64,000 nucleotides of DNA from the NCBI RefSeq assembly GCF_005153485.1, contig NZ_CP039740.1:124001-188000 (forward strand), read 5' to 3'. Shown here one piece after another: positions 18,721 to 28,064 of this stretch. A program made the position numbers and the translations under genes. How positions within the stretch are numbered: the stretch's first letter is position 1; every line of letters begins with the position of its first letter. The DNA is from Pseudolabrys sp. FHR47. GTDB lineage: Bacteria > Pseudomonadota > Alphaproteobacteria > Rhizobiales > Xanthobacteraceae. A model generated the notes under the pieces. The model saw only the letters and a program-made list of their open reading frames with translations. It ran no database searches and had not been told where the DNA came from.

Positions 18721-20475
18721 ATGCGGGTCACGCTCGGCGAACGAGCCAGGCTGTCTTTGCTGGTCGGGCGCCGCGCCTTGCGGAGTCTTGCCGGCACCGT
18801 CGGCACGCATCCGCTCACGCGCTGGCGCTACGGCTCGACCAAGACCGACCGCCTCGTCATCGCGCCGCAGGACCTGCGCACCGCCGACGCCACCCGCGCC
18901 GCCGAGATCTATGCCGGGCGCTTCGCCTTCGCCGGCAAGGTGGTGATCTGCGACCGGCGCTCGCCCTTCGAGATGGTGCCACCGTCGGAAGAATGGGCCA
19001 CGGTGCTGCTCAACTTCTCCTGGCTACGCCATCTGCGCGCCGCGGACTCCGCGATCACCCGCGCCAATGCGCGCTCGCTGATCGACGAGTGGATCACCCA
19101 TCAGGGCAGTTGGCATCCGATTGGCTGGCAGCCGGAGATCCTGTCGCGCCGCATCGTCTCGTGGCTGTGTCATTCGCCTTTCATCCTGCAGGACGCCGAT
19201 GCGCGCTTCTATCGGCGTTTCATCCGCAGCCTGCAGCGTCAGGTGCGTTATCTGCGCGGCACGACGAACAACGCGCGCGCCGGCCTGCCGCGGCTGCAGG
19301 CGCTGATCGCACTGACCTACGCCACTTTGTGCCTCAACGGTCTGTCCGGCCAGTTGCGACCGACGGCGCGGCGGCTGATCGACGAACTGCGCGCGCAGAT
19401 TCTGCCCGACGGCGGCCATGTCAGCCGCAACCCCGGCACATTGATCGAGATCGTCATCGACCTGCTGCCGCTGCGGCAATTGTTTACCGCGCGCAATCTG
19501 CAACCGCCGCAGGCGATCAACAACGCCATCGACCGCATGATGCCGATGCTGCGTTTCTTCCGGCATCCGGACGGCAATTTCGCGCAGTTCAACGGCATGG
19601 GCCCGACCGCGGTCGATTTGCTCGCGACCGCGCTCGCTTATGACGATGCGCGCGGCGCGCCTTTGTCGAACGCGCCGCATTCCGGCTATCAGCGCATCGA
19701 CGCCGACGCCACGGTGATCCTGATGGATACCGGCAGGCCGCCGCCGGTCGCGCTCTCGACGGAAGCCCATGCCGGCTGTCTGTCGTTCGAGATGTCGTTC
19801 CGTCAGCATCGCGTCATCGTCAATTGCGGCCTGCCGTCGATGAACCGCGAGAACTGGCGCCAGGTGGCGCGCGCCACCGCGGCTCATTCGACGGTCACCT
19901 TCAACGATACGTCGTCCTGCCGGTTTCTCGAATCCAAATCATTGCGCCGGCTACTCGGCGGTACGCCGATCGTGTCCGGCCCGCGCAAGGTCACGGCCGA
20001 GCGCACTGACGCCGAGGAGGGTGTCACCATCGTCGCTTCGCAGGACGGCTATGCGGGCGAATTCGGCGTCGTGCAGACGCGCACGATCAAGGTCAGCGCC
20101 GACGGCCGCACCATCGACGGCGAAGATGAATTCACGCCCGCCTACAAGGCTTTCGACATCCGCAAGGGCGACGAATACGCGGTGCGCTTTCATCTGCACC
20201 CCTCGATCAAGGCGAGCCGCCTGTCGGAAGGGCGCGGTGTCATCCTGCTGCTGCCCGACAAGGAAGTCTGGACCTTCGCCACCATGGGCGAGACGGTGGA
20301 GGTGGAGGAAAGCGTATATCTCGCCGGCTCCGACGGCCCTCGCCGGGCGGTGCAGATCGTGGTCTATGGCCATGCCCGCCAGGACGCCAAGGTGCGCTGG
20401 ACCTTCCGGCACACGCCGCCGGTATCGCCAGGCACCCGTCTGGACCGCGCCGAAGAGCCGGAATTGCCGTTGTAG
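18721..20475 (+). CDS. Heparinase II/III-family protein
   Basis: The 584 residues have the two-part architecture of heparinase II/III-like proteins. An alpha/alpha-toroid occupies about residues 60-300 (FSWLRHLRAADS, ITHQGSWHPIGWQPEILSRRIVSW, then a helical run to FRHPDGNFAQFNG). A beta-rich lyase-like domain follows (about 310-560) with SFEMSFRQHRVIVNCG and AHSTVTFNDTSSCRF. No signal peptide or transmembrane segment is visible, so it appears cytoplasmic, which is odd for a polysaccharide lyase. It sits between rsmB and purH, a placement I associate with Rhizobiales genomes. The substrate is unknown; an intracellular or cyclic glucan is only a guess. Confidence 0.8.
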   Translation: MRVTLGERARLSLLVGRRALRSLAGTVGTHPLTRWRYGSTKTDRLVIAPQDLRTADATRAAEIYAGRFAFAGKVVICDRRSPFEMVPPSEEWATVLLNFSWLRHLRAADSAITRANARSLIDEWITHQGSWHPIGWQPEILSRRIVSWLCHSPFILQDADARFYRRFIRSLQRQVRYLRGTTNNARAGLPRLQALIALTYATLCLNGLSGQLRPTARRLIDELRAQILPDGGHVSRNPGTLIEIVIDLLPLRQLFTARNLQPPQAINNAIDRMMPMLRFFRHPDGNFAQFNGMGPTAVDLLATALAYDDARGAPLSNAPHSGYQRIDADATVILMDTGRPPPVALSTEAHAGCLSFEMSFRQHRVIVNCGLPSMNRENWRQVARATAAHSTVTFNDTSSCRFLESKSLRRLLGGTPIVSGPRKVTAERTDAEEGVTIVASQDGYAGEFGVVQTRTIKVSADGRTIDGEDEFTPAYKAFDIRKGDEYAVRFHLHPSIKASRLSEGRGVILLLPDKEVWTFATMGETVEVEESVYLAGSDGPRRAVQIVVYGHARQDAKVRWTFRHTPPVSPGTRLDRAEEPELPL

Positions 20476-20532
20476 TGGCGCGCTTGGGGCGCTATTCCCC
20501 GGTCAACTCTCAACGCAAAACGACGAGCTCCC

Positions 20533-22125
20533 ATGTCCAGCCACCCGCGCCGCGTCACCCGCGCTTTGCTGTCGGTTTCCGACAAATCCGGCCTTATCGA
20601 CTTCGCCAAGGCGCTGGCCGGCTTTGGCATCGAACTCGTTTCCACCGGCGGCACGGCGAAGGCGCTGAAGGATGCCGGCCTGCGCGTCGCCGACGTGTCC
20701 GAGCTGACCGGATTTCCGGAGATGATGGACGGACGGGTCAAGACGCTGCACCCGAATGTCCATGGCGGCCTGCTCGCCATCCGCAACAATGCGGAGCACG
20801 CCGCGGCGATGAAGGCGCACAACATCAAGGCGATCGATCTTCTGGTGGTGAACCTATATCCATTTGAGGAAACCGTCGCCAAGGGCGCCGCTTACGACGA
20901 CTGCATCGAGAACATCGATATCGGCGGGCCCGCGATGATCCGCGCTGCGGCGAAGAACCATGGCGACGTTGCCGTGGTCGTCGACACCACCGATTACGCT
21001 CTGGTGCTCGAAGAACTGACAAAGCACAACGGCATGACCACCTACGAGACGCGCTCGAGGCTCGCGGCCAAAGCTTATGCGCGCACTGCGGCTTATGACG
21101 CCGCGATTTCCAACTGGTTCGCGGCCACGCTGAACAACGACGCGCCGGATTACCGCGCCTTCGGTGGCAAACTGGCGCAGCCTCTGCGCTACGGCGAGAA
21201 CCCGCACCAGACAGCAGCTTTCTATCGCACGCCGAATGTGCGCGCCGGCGTCGCCACGGCGCGGCAGGTGCAGGGCAAAGAACTCTCTTACAACAACATC
21301 AACGACACCGACGCCGCGTACGAGGTGATTGCCGAGTTCGATCCAAAGCGCGCGGCGGCCTGCGTCATCGTCAAGCACGCCAATCCCTGCGGCGTCGCCG
21401 AAGGCTCATCGCTGCTCGACGCCTACAAGAAAGCATTGGCCTGCGACTCGACGTCGGCCTTCGGCGGCATTGTCGCGCTGAACCGTCCGCTCGACGCCGA
21501 AGCCGCGAAAGCCATCACCGAGATATTCACCGAGGTGATCATCGCGCCGGATGCCAGCGACGAAGCCATCGCCATCGTCGCGGCGAAGAAGAACCTGCGG
21601 CTGCTGCTTGCTGGTGGCGTGCCCGATCCGCGCGAGAAGGGCCTGCTGGTCAAGTCGGTGGCGGGTGGTCTTCTCGTTCAGTCGCGCGATGCCGCCGTGG
21701 TCGACGACATGGAATTGAAGGTCGTCACCAAACGCGCGCCAACCGCTGCCGAACTCAACGATCTGCGCTTCGCCTTCCGCGTCGCCAAGCACGTCAAGTC
21801 GAACACGATCGTCTATGCGAAGGATCTTGCCACCGTCGGCATTGGCGCCGGACAGATGAGCCGCGTCGACTCGGCGCGCATCGCCGCGCGCAAGGCCGAA
21901 GATGCCGCCAAGGAACTGGGGCTGTCCGCGCCGCTGACCAAGGGCTCGGTGGTCGCGTCCGATGCGTTCTTCCCGTTCGCCGACGGCTTATTGGTCGCCA
22001 TCGAAGCCGGCGCCACGGCGGTGATCCAGCCCGGCGGCTCGATGCGCGACGCCGAAGTGATCGCGGCGGCCGACCAGCACGGCATCGCGATGGTGTTCAC
22101 CGGGACAAGGCATTTCAAGCATTGA
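20533..22125 (+). CDS. purH: Bifunctional AICAR formyltransferase / IMP cyclohydrolase
   Basis: This 530-residue enzyme carries out the last two steps of de novo IMP synthesis. The N-terminal IMP cyclohydrolase (MGS-like) domain begins [19 protein letters not shown] with STGGTAKAL and [15 protein letters not shown]. The C-terminal transformylase domain contains [34 protein letters not shown] and the closing [28 protein letters not shown] segment. It is convergent with the NAD-GDH gene, with a palindromic repeat in the 57-nt gap. Confidence 0.97.
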   Translation: MSSHPRRVTRALLSVSDKSGLIDFAKALAGFGIELVSTGGTAKALKDAGLRVADVSELTGFPEMMDGRVKTLHPNVHGGLLAIRNNAEHAAAMKAHNIKAIDLLVVNLYPFEETVAKGAAYDDCIENIDIGGPAMIRAAAKNHGDVAVVVDTTDYALVLEELTKHNGMTTYETRSRLAAKAYARTAAYDAAISNWFAATLNNDAPDYRAFGGKLAQPLRYGENPHQTAAFYRTPNVRAGVATARQVQGKELSYNNINDTDAAYEVIAEFDPKRAAACVIVKHANPCGVAEGSSLLDAYKKALACDSTSAFGGIVALNRPLDAEAAKAITEIFTEVIIAPDASDEAIAIVAAKKNLRLLLAGGVPDPREKGLLVKSVAGGLLVQSRDAAVVDDMELKVVTKRAPTAAELNDLRFAFRVAKHVKSNTIVYAKDLATVGIGAGQMSRVDSARIAARKAEDAAKELGLSAPLTKGSVVASDAFFPFADGLLVAIEAGATAVIQPGGSMRDAEVIAAADQHGIAMVFTGTRHFKH

Positions 22126-22130
22126 AGTCC

Positions 22131-22180
22131 GTCATTCCGGGGCGCGGCCGCAAGGCCGCGACGTGGCGTCCCCGAATGAC
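22131..22180. repeat. Palindromic repeat / bidirectional terminator between purH and gdh
   Basis: GTCATTCCGGGG at the left edge pairs with CCCCGAATGAC at the right edge around an inner GCGGCC-AAGG-CCGCG hairpin. It fills the space between two convergent stops, so it could serve as terminator for both. It belongs to a different subtype from the other copies. Confidence 0.75.
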
Positions 22181-22182
22181 AA

Positions 22183-25100
22183 TTATTCTCGCGCCAGATC
22201 CCCCAGCAAACTCGCCGCCACGCTGAGCTTCGACAGCGTCAGTCCCGACCCTGCGATCTCGTGAATCGCGGCGCGGATGCGTTCGACTTCCTGTTTGCGC
22301 GGCTTGAGCCATTCCTCCACCGCCGCCGCGCCGGCGTGGCCGTTGCCGACCATTGCGGAGGTCAACCGCCGCTCGGCATCGCCGATCTGGTCGACGGCGC
22401 GGTCGAGCGCTAGGCGGTCGAAGTAATCCGACACGACAATACCCGGCACCGCGTTCGCCACCTTGTCGAGCTGGAAGAAGGCTTCGGTGGCGAAATAGGT
22501 CGCGGTCACCTCCGCGATCGGCTTCTTGGCGCGGTCGGCGACCATGACGATATCCGGCGCCGCCTTAGTCAGCGCCAGATTGGCGATGCGGCGCCCGATA
22601 GCGTCCGGCACGCCGTCGCGCGTCAGCTGCGCAATGTGGGCGTCGCGCGCCGCGGCCGCCGGCTTCGGCAGCGCGGTGTCGAGCGCGGCTTCGACCTGGG
22701 TGATGCCGTCGCGATAATGCGCGACGATGGCTTCCAGCCCTTCCCTGAGATCGACATTGCGCAGGAACCACACAAGGCGATCGAGCAGCAGGTCCTGCAC
22801 CGCGGCATAGAGCGACAACTGCATGTCGCCCGGCACCTTGTTGTCGAGCGTGTCAATCTCGCCATTGAGGCCGATCAGATCGTAACTGTTGCGCACGGCG
22901 GCGAAGGCGGCCGCGATCTGCGCTGGCGCGGCGCCGGTCTGGTCGGCGATCCGCACGATAAGCGTAGCGCCGCCGCGGTTGATCATCGAGTTGGTGAGTT
23001 GGGTTGCGATGATCTCGCGGCGCAGGCGATGCGATTGCAGCGCGCCAGCATAGCGCTCCGTCATCTCCTTGGGGAAATAGCGATTGATCTCGCGGCCGAG
23101 GAATGGATCGTCCGGTACGTTCGAATCGAGCAGCACTGAATAGAGCGTGAGCTTGGCATAAGCGAGCAGCACGGCCAGTTCGGGCCGCGTCAGCGGCAGG
23201 TTGCGCTTGCGCCGGTCGGCGAGCGCCATCTCGTCCGGCAAATACTCCACGGCGCGGTCGAGCAGGCCCTGCTGCTCCAGCGTCTGCATCAGGCGCTGCT
23301 GAAAGCCGAAATCCTCCAGCCCGCGCCGCTGCGCCAGCGACAGCGCTAAAGTCTGTTGATAGTTGTTGCGCAAGACCAGCCGCGCCACCTCGTCGGTCAT
23401 TTCGGCGAGTTCGGCGTTGCGCGCCTCGAGCGTCAGCCGGCCGGCGCGAACCGGCTCGGCATAGGCGATCTTGATATTGACCTCGACGTCCGAGGTGTTG
23501 ACGCCGGCCGAATTGTCGATGGCATCGGTGTTGAGCCGCACGCCATTGAGCGCCGCCTCGATGCGGCCGCGCTGGGTCATGCCGAGATTGGCGCCCTCGC
23601 CGACCACCTTGACCTGCAGGTCGGCGCCGGTGATGCGGATCGCGTCGTTGGCGCGGTCGCCCGCGGCCTCGTCACCCTCGGTCGCGGCGCGCACATAGGT
23701 GCCGATGCCGCCGAAGAACAACAGGTCGGCCTTGGCCTTCAGGATCGCCTGCATCAACTGCGGCGGCGTGACTTTCTCAGCGGCGCCGAGCAGCTTCTGC
23801 GCCTCGGGCGACAACCGGATTTCCTTGGACGAGCGCGGATAGATGCCACCGCCTTTCGACAGCAGCGCCTTATCGTAATCCTGCCAGCTCGAGCGCGGCA
23901 GATCGAACAGCCGCTTGCGCTCGGCGAAGCTCGTTTTCGGATCGGGATCGGGATCGATGAAGATATCGCGGTGATCGAAGGCCGCGACCAGCTTGATCGT
24001 GTCCTCGCGCAGCATGCCGTTGCCGAACACATCGCCCGACATGTCGCCGACGCCGACCACGGTGAACGGCGTGTCGTGGATGTTGATGTCCATCTCGCGG
24101 AAATGGCGCTTCACCGATTCCCAGGCGCCGCGCGCGGTGATGCCCATGACCTTGTGGTCGTAGCCGGCCGAGCCGCCCGAGGCGAAGGCATCGCCGAGCC
24201 AGAAACCGTGCTCGACGGCGAGACCGTTGGCAATGTCCGAGAAGGTGGCAGTTCCCTTGTCGGCAGCGACGACGAGATAGGGATCGTCGCCTTCATGCCG
24301 CACCACATTATCCGGCCGCACAATGCTTCCATCGGCGGCATAATTGTCGGTAATATCGAGCAGCGTCGAGATGAACAATTTGTACGATGCGATGCCCTCG
24401 GCCATGAACTGGTCGCGCGTCGGGTTCTTCGGCATCTGCTTCGGCACGAAGCCGCCCTTGGCGCCGACCGGCACGATCACCGCGTTCTTGACCTGTTGCG
24501 CTTTCACGAGACCGAGAATCTCGGTGCGGAAATCCTGCGGCCGGTCGGACCAGCGAATGCCGCCGCGCGCCACCTTGCCGAAGCGTAGATGAACGCCCTC
24601 GACACGCGGCGAATAGACGAAGATTTCATAGAGCGGTCGTGGCAGAGGCATGTCGGTGATCTTGCCGCTCTCGAATTTGATGGCGATCAACGGCTTGAGC
24701 TTGCCCTCCGCATCGGTCTGGAAATAGTTGGTGCGGATCGCCGACTGCACCGCATTGACGAAGAAGCGCAGGATGCGGTCCTCGTCGAGGCTCTCGACCT
24801 TCGCCAGCCCTTGCTCGATGCGCTCTGCAATCATTTTCTGATTGAGATCGCGCAGGTTCGCCGCGTCGCCGCGTGGATCGAAGCGGGCATGGAACAATTC
24901 GACGATCTCGCTGGTCACCGCGGCGTGCTTGACCAAAGTCGCCCACATGTAATCCTGCGAGTGAGGCACACGAATCTGGCGCAGATAGCGCGACAGAGCG
25001 CGGATCAGCGCTACATCGCGCCAGCCGAGCCCTGCCTGCAGCGTCAACGCGTTGAAGCCATCGTTTTCGGCCATACCGCGCATGACGTGCAGGAAGGCTG

Positions 25101-27018
25101 CTTCCAGCCGCGCTTTGCCGGACTGCAGATCGATGCCGGTGCCGTCTCCGCGGGTCAGCAACATGTCGTGGAACCACAGCTTCTCGGCATTGGCCGGCGA
25201 GATTTGATAGGTGCGCTCGTCGACAACCTTGAAACCCATGTTTTCAAGGACGGGCACGCGCTCCGACAGCGGCAGGGGCCGCCCCAGGCTCCAGACCTTG
25301 AGGCTGACATTCTCCTGCTCATGCTCGTCGCGATGGCGGAAATCGACCGCCAGCGGCCGGTCTTCCGACAGGGTCTCGATGGCGCGAATGTCATCAGCCG
25401 CGCTGGACGGCATATAGAAGTCGTGGAAATCCGCCGTAAAAGCCTCGCGATAGCGCTCGAACAGCGCGCGCGCCTTCTCCGGCGCGTGCGTGGCGGTCAG
25501 CGCGTCGGACAGCCCGTCGGTCCAACTGCGCACGATCTGCGCGATGTCGCGCTCCAATATCTCGGGCGCCACGTTCGGCGTGGCGCCGCCGCCGCGACCG
25601 ATGATGAAATGCACACGCACCAGCGGGCCTTCCGGGAAGAAAGGATAGAAGGCGGTGACGTGCCCCTCGAAAGCCTTGGCGAGATAATCGCCGATGCGAA
25701 CCCGCATGATGCTGTCGTAGCGCTCGCGCGGTACATAGACGATCGCCGAGACAAAACGGTCGAAGCGATCGTGACGCGCCAGCACGCGTACCCGCGGTCG
25801 CTCCTCGAGGCGCATGATCGCCATGGCAAAATGAAAAAGCGTATCTTCGCCAATCTGGAATAGCTCGTCGCGCGGATAGTGCTCAAGCACGTTCGCCAGC
25901 GCCTTGGCCGAATGACTGTTCGGCGCGAAGCCGGCACGCTCCTCCACCGCGGCGATCTTGCGCCGCAAGTAAGGGATCTCATGCGCGGTTCGCGTATATG
26001 CCGACGACGTGAACAGGCCGACGATGCGATGCTCGCCGACGAGAATACCCTCGGCGTCGTATTTCTTGACGCCGATATAGTCGAGAAATGTGCGCCGATG
26101 CACATGCGCGTGCGCGTTCGCCTTGGTGATGATCAGCGGCCGCGGCTCGTTGAGAAACGCCATGATCTCCGGCGTGAGATCGAGGTGCTGGTCACCGCGC
26201 TTGAGCACGCGCAGGCTGGCGTCGCGCATGATGCCAAGGCTGCTGGCGAAATCCGCGTCAAGCGCGTGCTCGCTGAAGACGTAGTCGCGCAGGCCGAGGA
26301 AAGTGAAGTGATCGTTGAGCAGCCATTGCAAAAAATGAATGGCCTCGCCGATCTCGTCCACCGGCAGCGGTGGCGGATTGGATTTCAGGTTCGCGACGAT
26401 TTCCTCGGTCCGTTCGCGCATCGGCCGCCAATCCGCGACCGCGACGCGCACCTGACCGAGCACGCGCTCGATCGCCGCTGCGATCTCGGCACGCAGCTCC
26501 GCCGATTCGATCGGTTCCATATGGATATGGATCACGCTCTCGCGCGCGCCGGCGGCCGGCTCGCCGAGCGCATTGAGCTTGCCGTTGTCGTCGCGTTTGA
26601 CACCGAAAATGGGATGCGCCACCAGCCTCACGTCGAGGCGCCGCGCGGCCAGTTCGCCCATCACCGAATCGACCAGAAACGGCATGTCGTCATTGACGAT
26701 CTCGATCACGGTAATGTTACGCGGGGACGTCGGCGCCCCGATCTCGATCGTCTCGCAGGTCATCCGCGCGGCGCCCGGCTTGCGCTGCTGCATGAAATCC
26801 CAGACCCGCGCAGCGAGTTGCGCAAGCTCGCTCGCCTCGTAACGCGCAACGTCTTCGGGCACGACCTGGCCGAACAGGCGCTCGGCGAAGCCATCAGGAA
26901 TCTCGCCCCGCCGCAGCTTCAGCGCCGCGCCCGCTTGCGCGATCGCCTCATGGGCCGCCGCCTGTTCTGCATCGGAAGCATTGATGGCTGCCAGTTTGTC
27001 GAGCACGAGGGACCTCAT
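22183..27018 (-). CDS. gdhB: NAD-specific glutamate dehydrogenase, large (~1,600-residue) type
   Basis: The 1,611 residues match the large NAD-GDH family of proteobacteria and actinobacteria (180 kDa type). This enzyme oxidatively deaminates glutamate to 2-oxoglutarate and feeds amino-acid nitrogen and carbon into central metabolism. The catalytic core lies in the middle and C-terminal half, with GKVARGGIRWSDRPQDFRTE, VPVGAKGGFVPKQ and the Rossmann part around VVGEGANLGMTQRGRIE. The long N-terminal half contains ACT-like and family-specific domains. I chose the ATG at 27018 (MRSLVLDKLAAINA) because the 33 codons upstream are low-quality coding. It is divergent from the peroxidase-related gene. 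Confidence 0.93.
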   Translation of the reverse strand: MRSLVLDKLAAINASDAEQAAAHEAIAQAGAALKLRRGEIPDGFAERLFGQVVPEDVARYEASELAQLAARVWDFMQQRKPGAARMTCETIEIGAPTSPRNITVIEIVNDDMPFLVDSVMGELAARRLDVRLVAHPIFGVKRDDNGKLNALGEPAAGARESVIHIHMEPIESAELRAEIAAAIERVLGQVRVAVADWRPMRERTEEIVANLKSNPPPLPVDEIGEAIHFLQWLLNDHFTFLGLRDYVFSEHALDADFASSLGIMRDASLRVLKRGDQHLDLTPEIMAFLNEPRPLIITKANAHAHVHRRTFLDYIGVKKYDAEGILVGEHRIVGLFTSSAYTRTAHEIPYLRRKIAAVEERAGFAPNSHSAKALANVLEHYPRDELFQIGEDTLFHFAMAIMRLEERPRVRVLARHDRFDRFVSAIVYVPRERYDSIMRVRIGDYLAKAFEGHVTAFYPFFPEGPLVRVHFIIGRGGGATPNVAPEILERDIAQIVRSWTDGLSDALTATHAPEKARALFERYREAFTADFHDFYMPSSAADDIRAIETLSEDRPLAVDFRHRDEHEQENVSLKVWSLGRPLPLSERVPVLENMGFKVVDERTYQISPANAEKLWFHDMLLTRGDGTGIDLQSGKARLEAAFLHVMRGMAENDGFNALTLQAGLGWRDVALIRALSRYLRQIRVPHSQDYMWATLVKHAAVTSEIVELFHARFDPRGDAANLRDLNQKMIAERIEQGLAKVESLDEDRILRFFVNAVQSAIRTNYFQTDAEGKLKPLIAIKFESGKITDMPLPRPLYEIFVYSPRVEGVHLRFGKVARGGIRWSDRPQDFRTEILGLVKAQQVKNAVIVPVGAKGGFVPKQMPKNPTRDQFMAEGIASYKLFISTLLDITDNYAADGSIVRPDNVVRHEGDDPYLVVAADKGTATFSDIANGLAVEHGFWLGDAFASGGSAGYDHKVMGITARGAWESVKRHFREMDINIHDTPFTVVGVGDMSGDVFGNGMLREDTIKLVAAFDHRDIFIDPDPDPKTSFAERKRLFDLPRSSWQDYDKALLSKGGGIYPRSSKEIRLSPEAQKLLGAAEKVTPPQLMQAILKAKADLLFFGGIGTYVRAATEGDEAAGDRANDAIRITGADLQVKVVGEGANLGMTQRGRIEAALNGVRLNTDAIDNSAGVNTSDVEVNIKIAYAEPVRAGRLTLEARNAELAEMTDEVARLVLRNNYQQTLALSLAQRRGLEDFGFQQRLMQTLEQQGLLDRAVEYLPDEMALADRRKRNLPLTRPELAVLLAYAKLTLYSVLLDSNVPDDPFLGREINRYFPKEMTERYAGALQSHRLRREIIATQLTNSMINRGGATLIVRIADQTGAAPAQIAAAFAAVRNSYDLIGLNGEIDTLDNKVPGDMQLSLYAAVQDLLLDRLVWFLRNVDLREGLEAIVAHYRDGITQVEAALDTALPKPAAAARDAHIAQLTRDGVPDAIGRRIANLALTKAAPDIVMVADRAKKPIAEVTATYFATEAFFQLDKVANAVPGIVVSDYFDRLALDRAVDQIGDAERRLTSAMVGNGHAGAAAVEEWLKPRKQEVERIRAAIHEIAGSGLTLSKLSVAASLLGDLARE

Positions 27019-27305
27019 ATGACTGGGAACGACGGCAGGTCTGCACCGGTGCAAAGGCCGCTTCATACGACAATGCGTGGTCTGGGAATCGGTCTTCGCT
27101 GACGGGGCAGTCTTCACCTTCCCGACGCATTGGTCGAGAGCGACGCTTGGCTTAGCCTTCGAGCATGACCGCTTTATGTTTTCGTGGCGATCACGATCAA
27201 GCCGCTGAAATACAAAATGAATATCCCTGCCTTTGGCTATGTTCGGCAGACTGGAAGCATTGTAGGCTCGGCGCTCGGCGTAAAGAAATTTTTACAGGTG
27301 CAAGC

Positions 27306-27956
27306 ATGGCCGGGACCGTCGCCAAAGCCGCAGGCAAGAACCCTCGTAAATCTGCTGACAAGAAAGCCGCTGCACAAGCAGCCGTACGATCGGATGACGA
27401 TCCGATCATCGCGCTCAAGCTGCCGCGAGGCGAGTTGTCGCCGGCGATGACGGCCTACTTCCAGAAATGCCAGGACAAGCTTGGCTTCATCCCGAATGTG
27501 CTGGTGGCCTATGCCTTCGACAACGCCAAGCTCGAAGCCTTCGCCGCCATGTACAATGACCTGATGCTGGCGCCGAGCGGTCTGTCCAAACTCGAGCGCG
27601 AGATGATCGCGGTCGCGGTGTCGGCGCAGAACCGCTGCTATTACTGCCTCACCGCGCACGGCGCTGCCGTGCGGCAATATTCCGGCAATCCGCTGCTCGG
27701 CGAGCAGATCGTGATGAACTATCGTGTGGCAAAACTCGACAAGCGCCAGCGCGCCATGCTGGATTTCGCAGTGAAGCTCACCAACACGCCGGCCGAGATC
27801 GAGGAGCACGATCGCGAGAGCTTGCGCCGCGCCGGATTCGAAGACCGCGACATCTGGGACATTGCGGCGATCACCGGCTTTTTCAACATGTCGAACCGCG
27901 TCGCCTCGGCAACCGACATGCGGCCGAACCCGGTCTATCACGAGCAGGCTAGATAA
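27306..27956 (+). CDS. Peroxidase-related protein, carboxymuconolactone decarboxylase/AhpD fold
   Basis: The 216 residues have a Lys/Ala-rich, probably flexible N-terminus (1-30) followed by an AhpD-like domain. The active-site signature is EREMIAVAVSAQNRCYYCLTAHGA, with the redox pair Cys111-Cys114 and a following His, the E-x(n)-CxxC-xxx-H pattern of alkylhydroperoxidase D-type enzymes. The protein most resembles the uncharacterised peroxidase-related branch. It probably reduces peroxides or acts as a thiol partner; the reductant is unknown. AGGTG lies just before the ATG at 27306. The gene stands alone, divergent from gdh. Confidence 0.85.
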   Translation: MAGTVAKAAGKNPRKSADKKAAAQAAVRSDDDPIIALKLPRGELSPAMTAYFQKCQDKLGFIPNVLVAYAFDNAKLEAFAAMYNDLMLAPSGLSKLEREMIAVAVSAQNRCYYCLTAHGAAVRQYSGNPLLGEQIVMNYRVAKLDKRQRAMLDFAVKLTNTPAEIEEHDRESLRRAGFEDRDIWDIAAITGFFNMSNRVASATDMRPNPVYHEQAR

Positions 27957-27979
27957 GTCGCTGCGCCGACCCCATACTC

Positions 27980-28049
27980 CGTTCATTCCCGCGAAAGCGG
28001 GAATCCAGCTAAGCCAAAAAATGGGTCCCCGCTTTCGCGGGGACGAACG
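27980..28049. repeat. Palindromic intergenic repeat, copy 3
   Basis: TTCCCGCGAAAGCGGGAA and GTCCCCGCTTTCGCGGGGAC hairpins are separated by about 20 nt and bounded by CGTTCAT and GAACGG. It lies 16 nt before the ggt start, so it may occupy the ggt leader RNA. Confidence 0.85.
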
Positions 28050-28064
28050 GGTAAATCATCGCTG

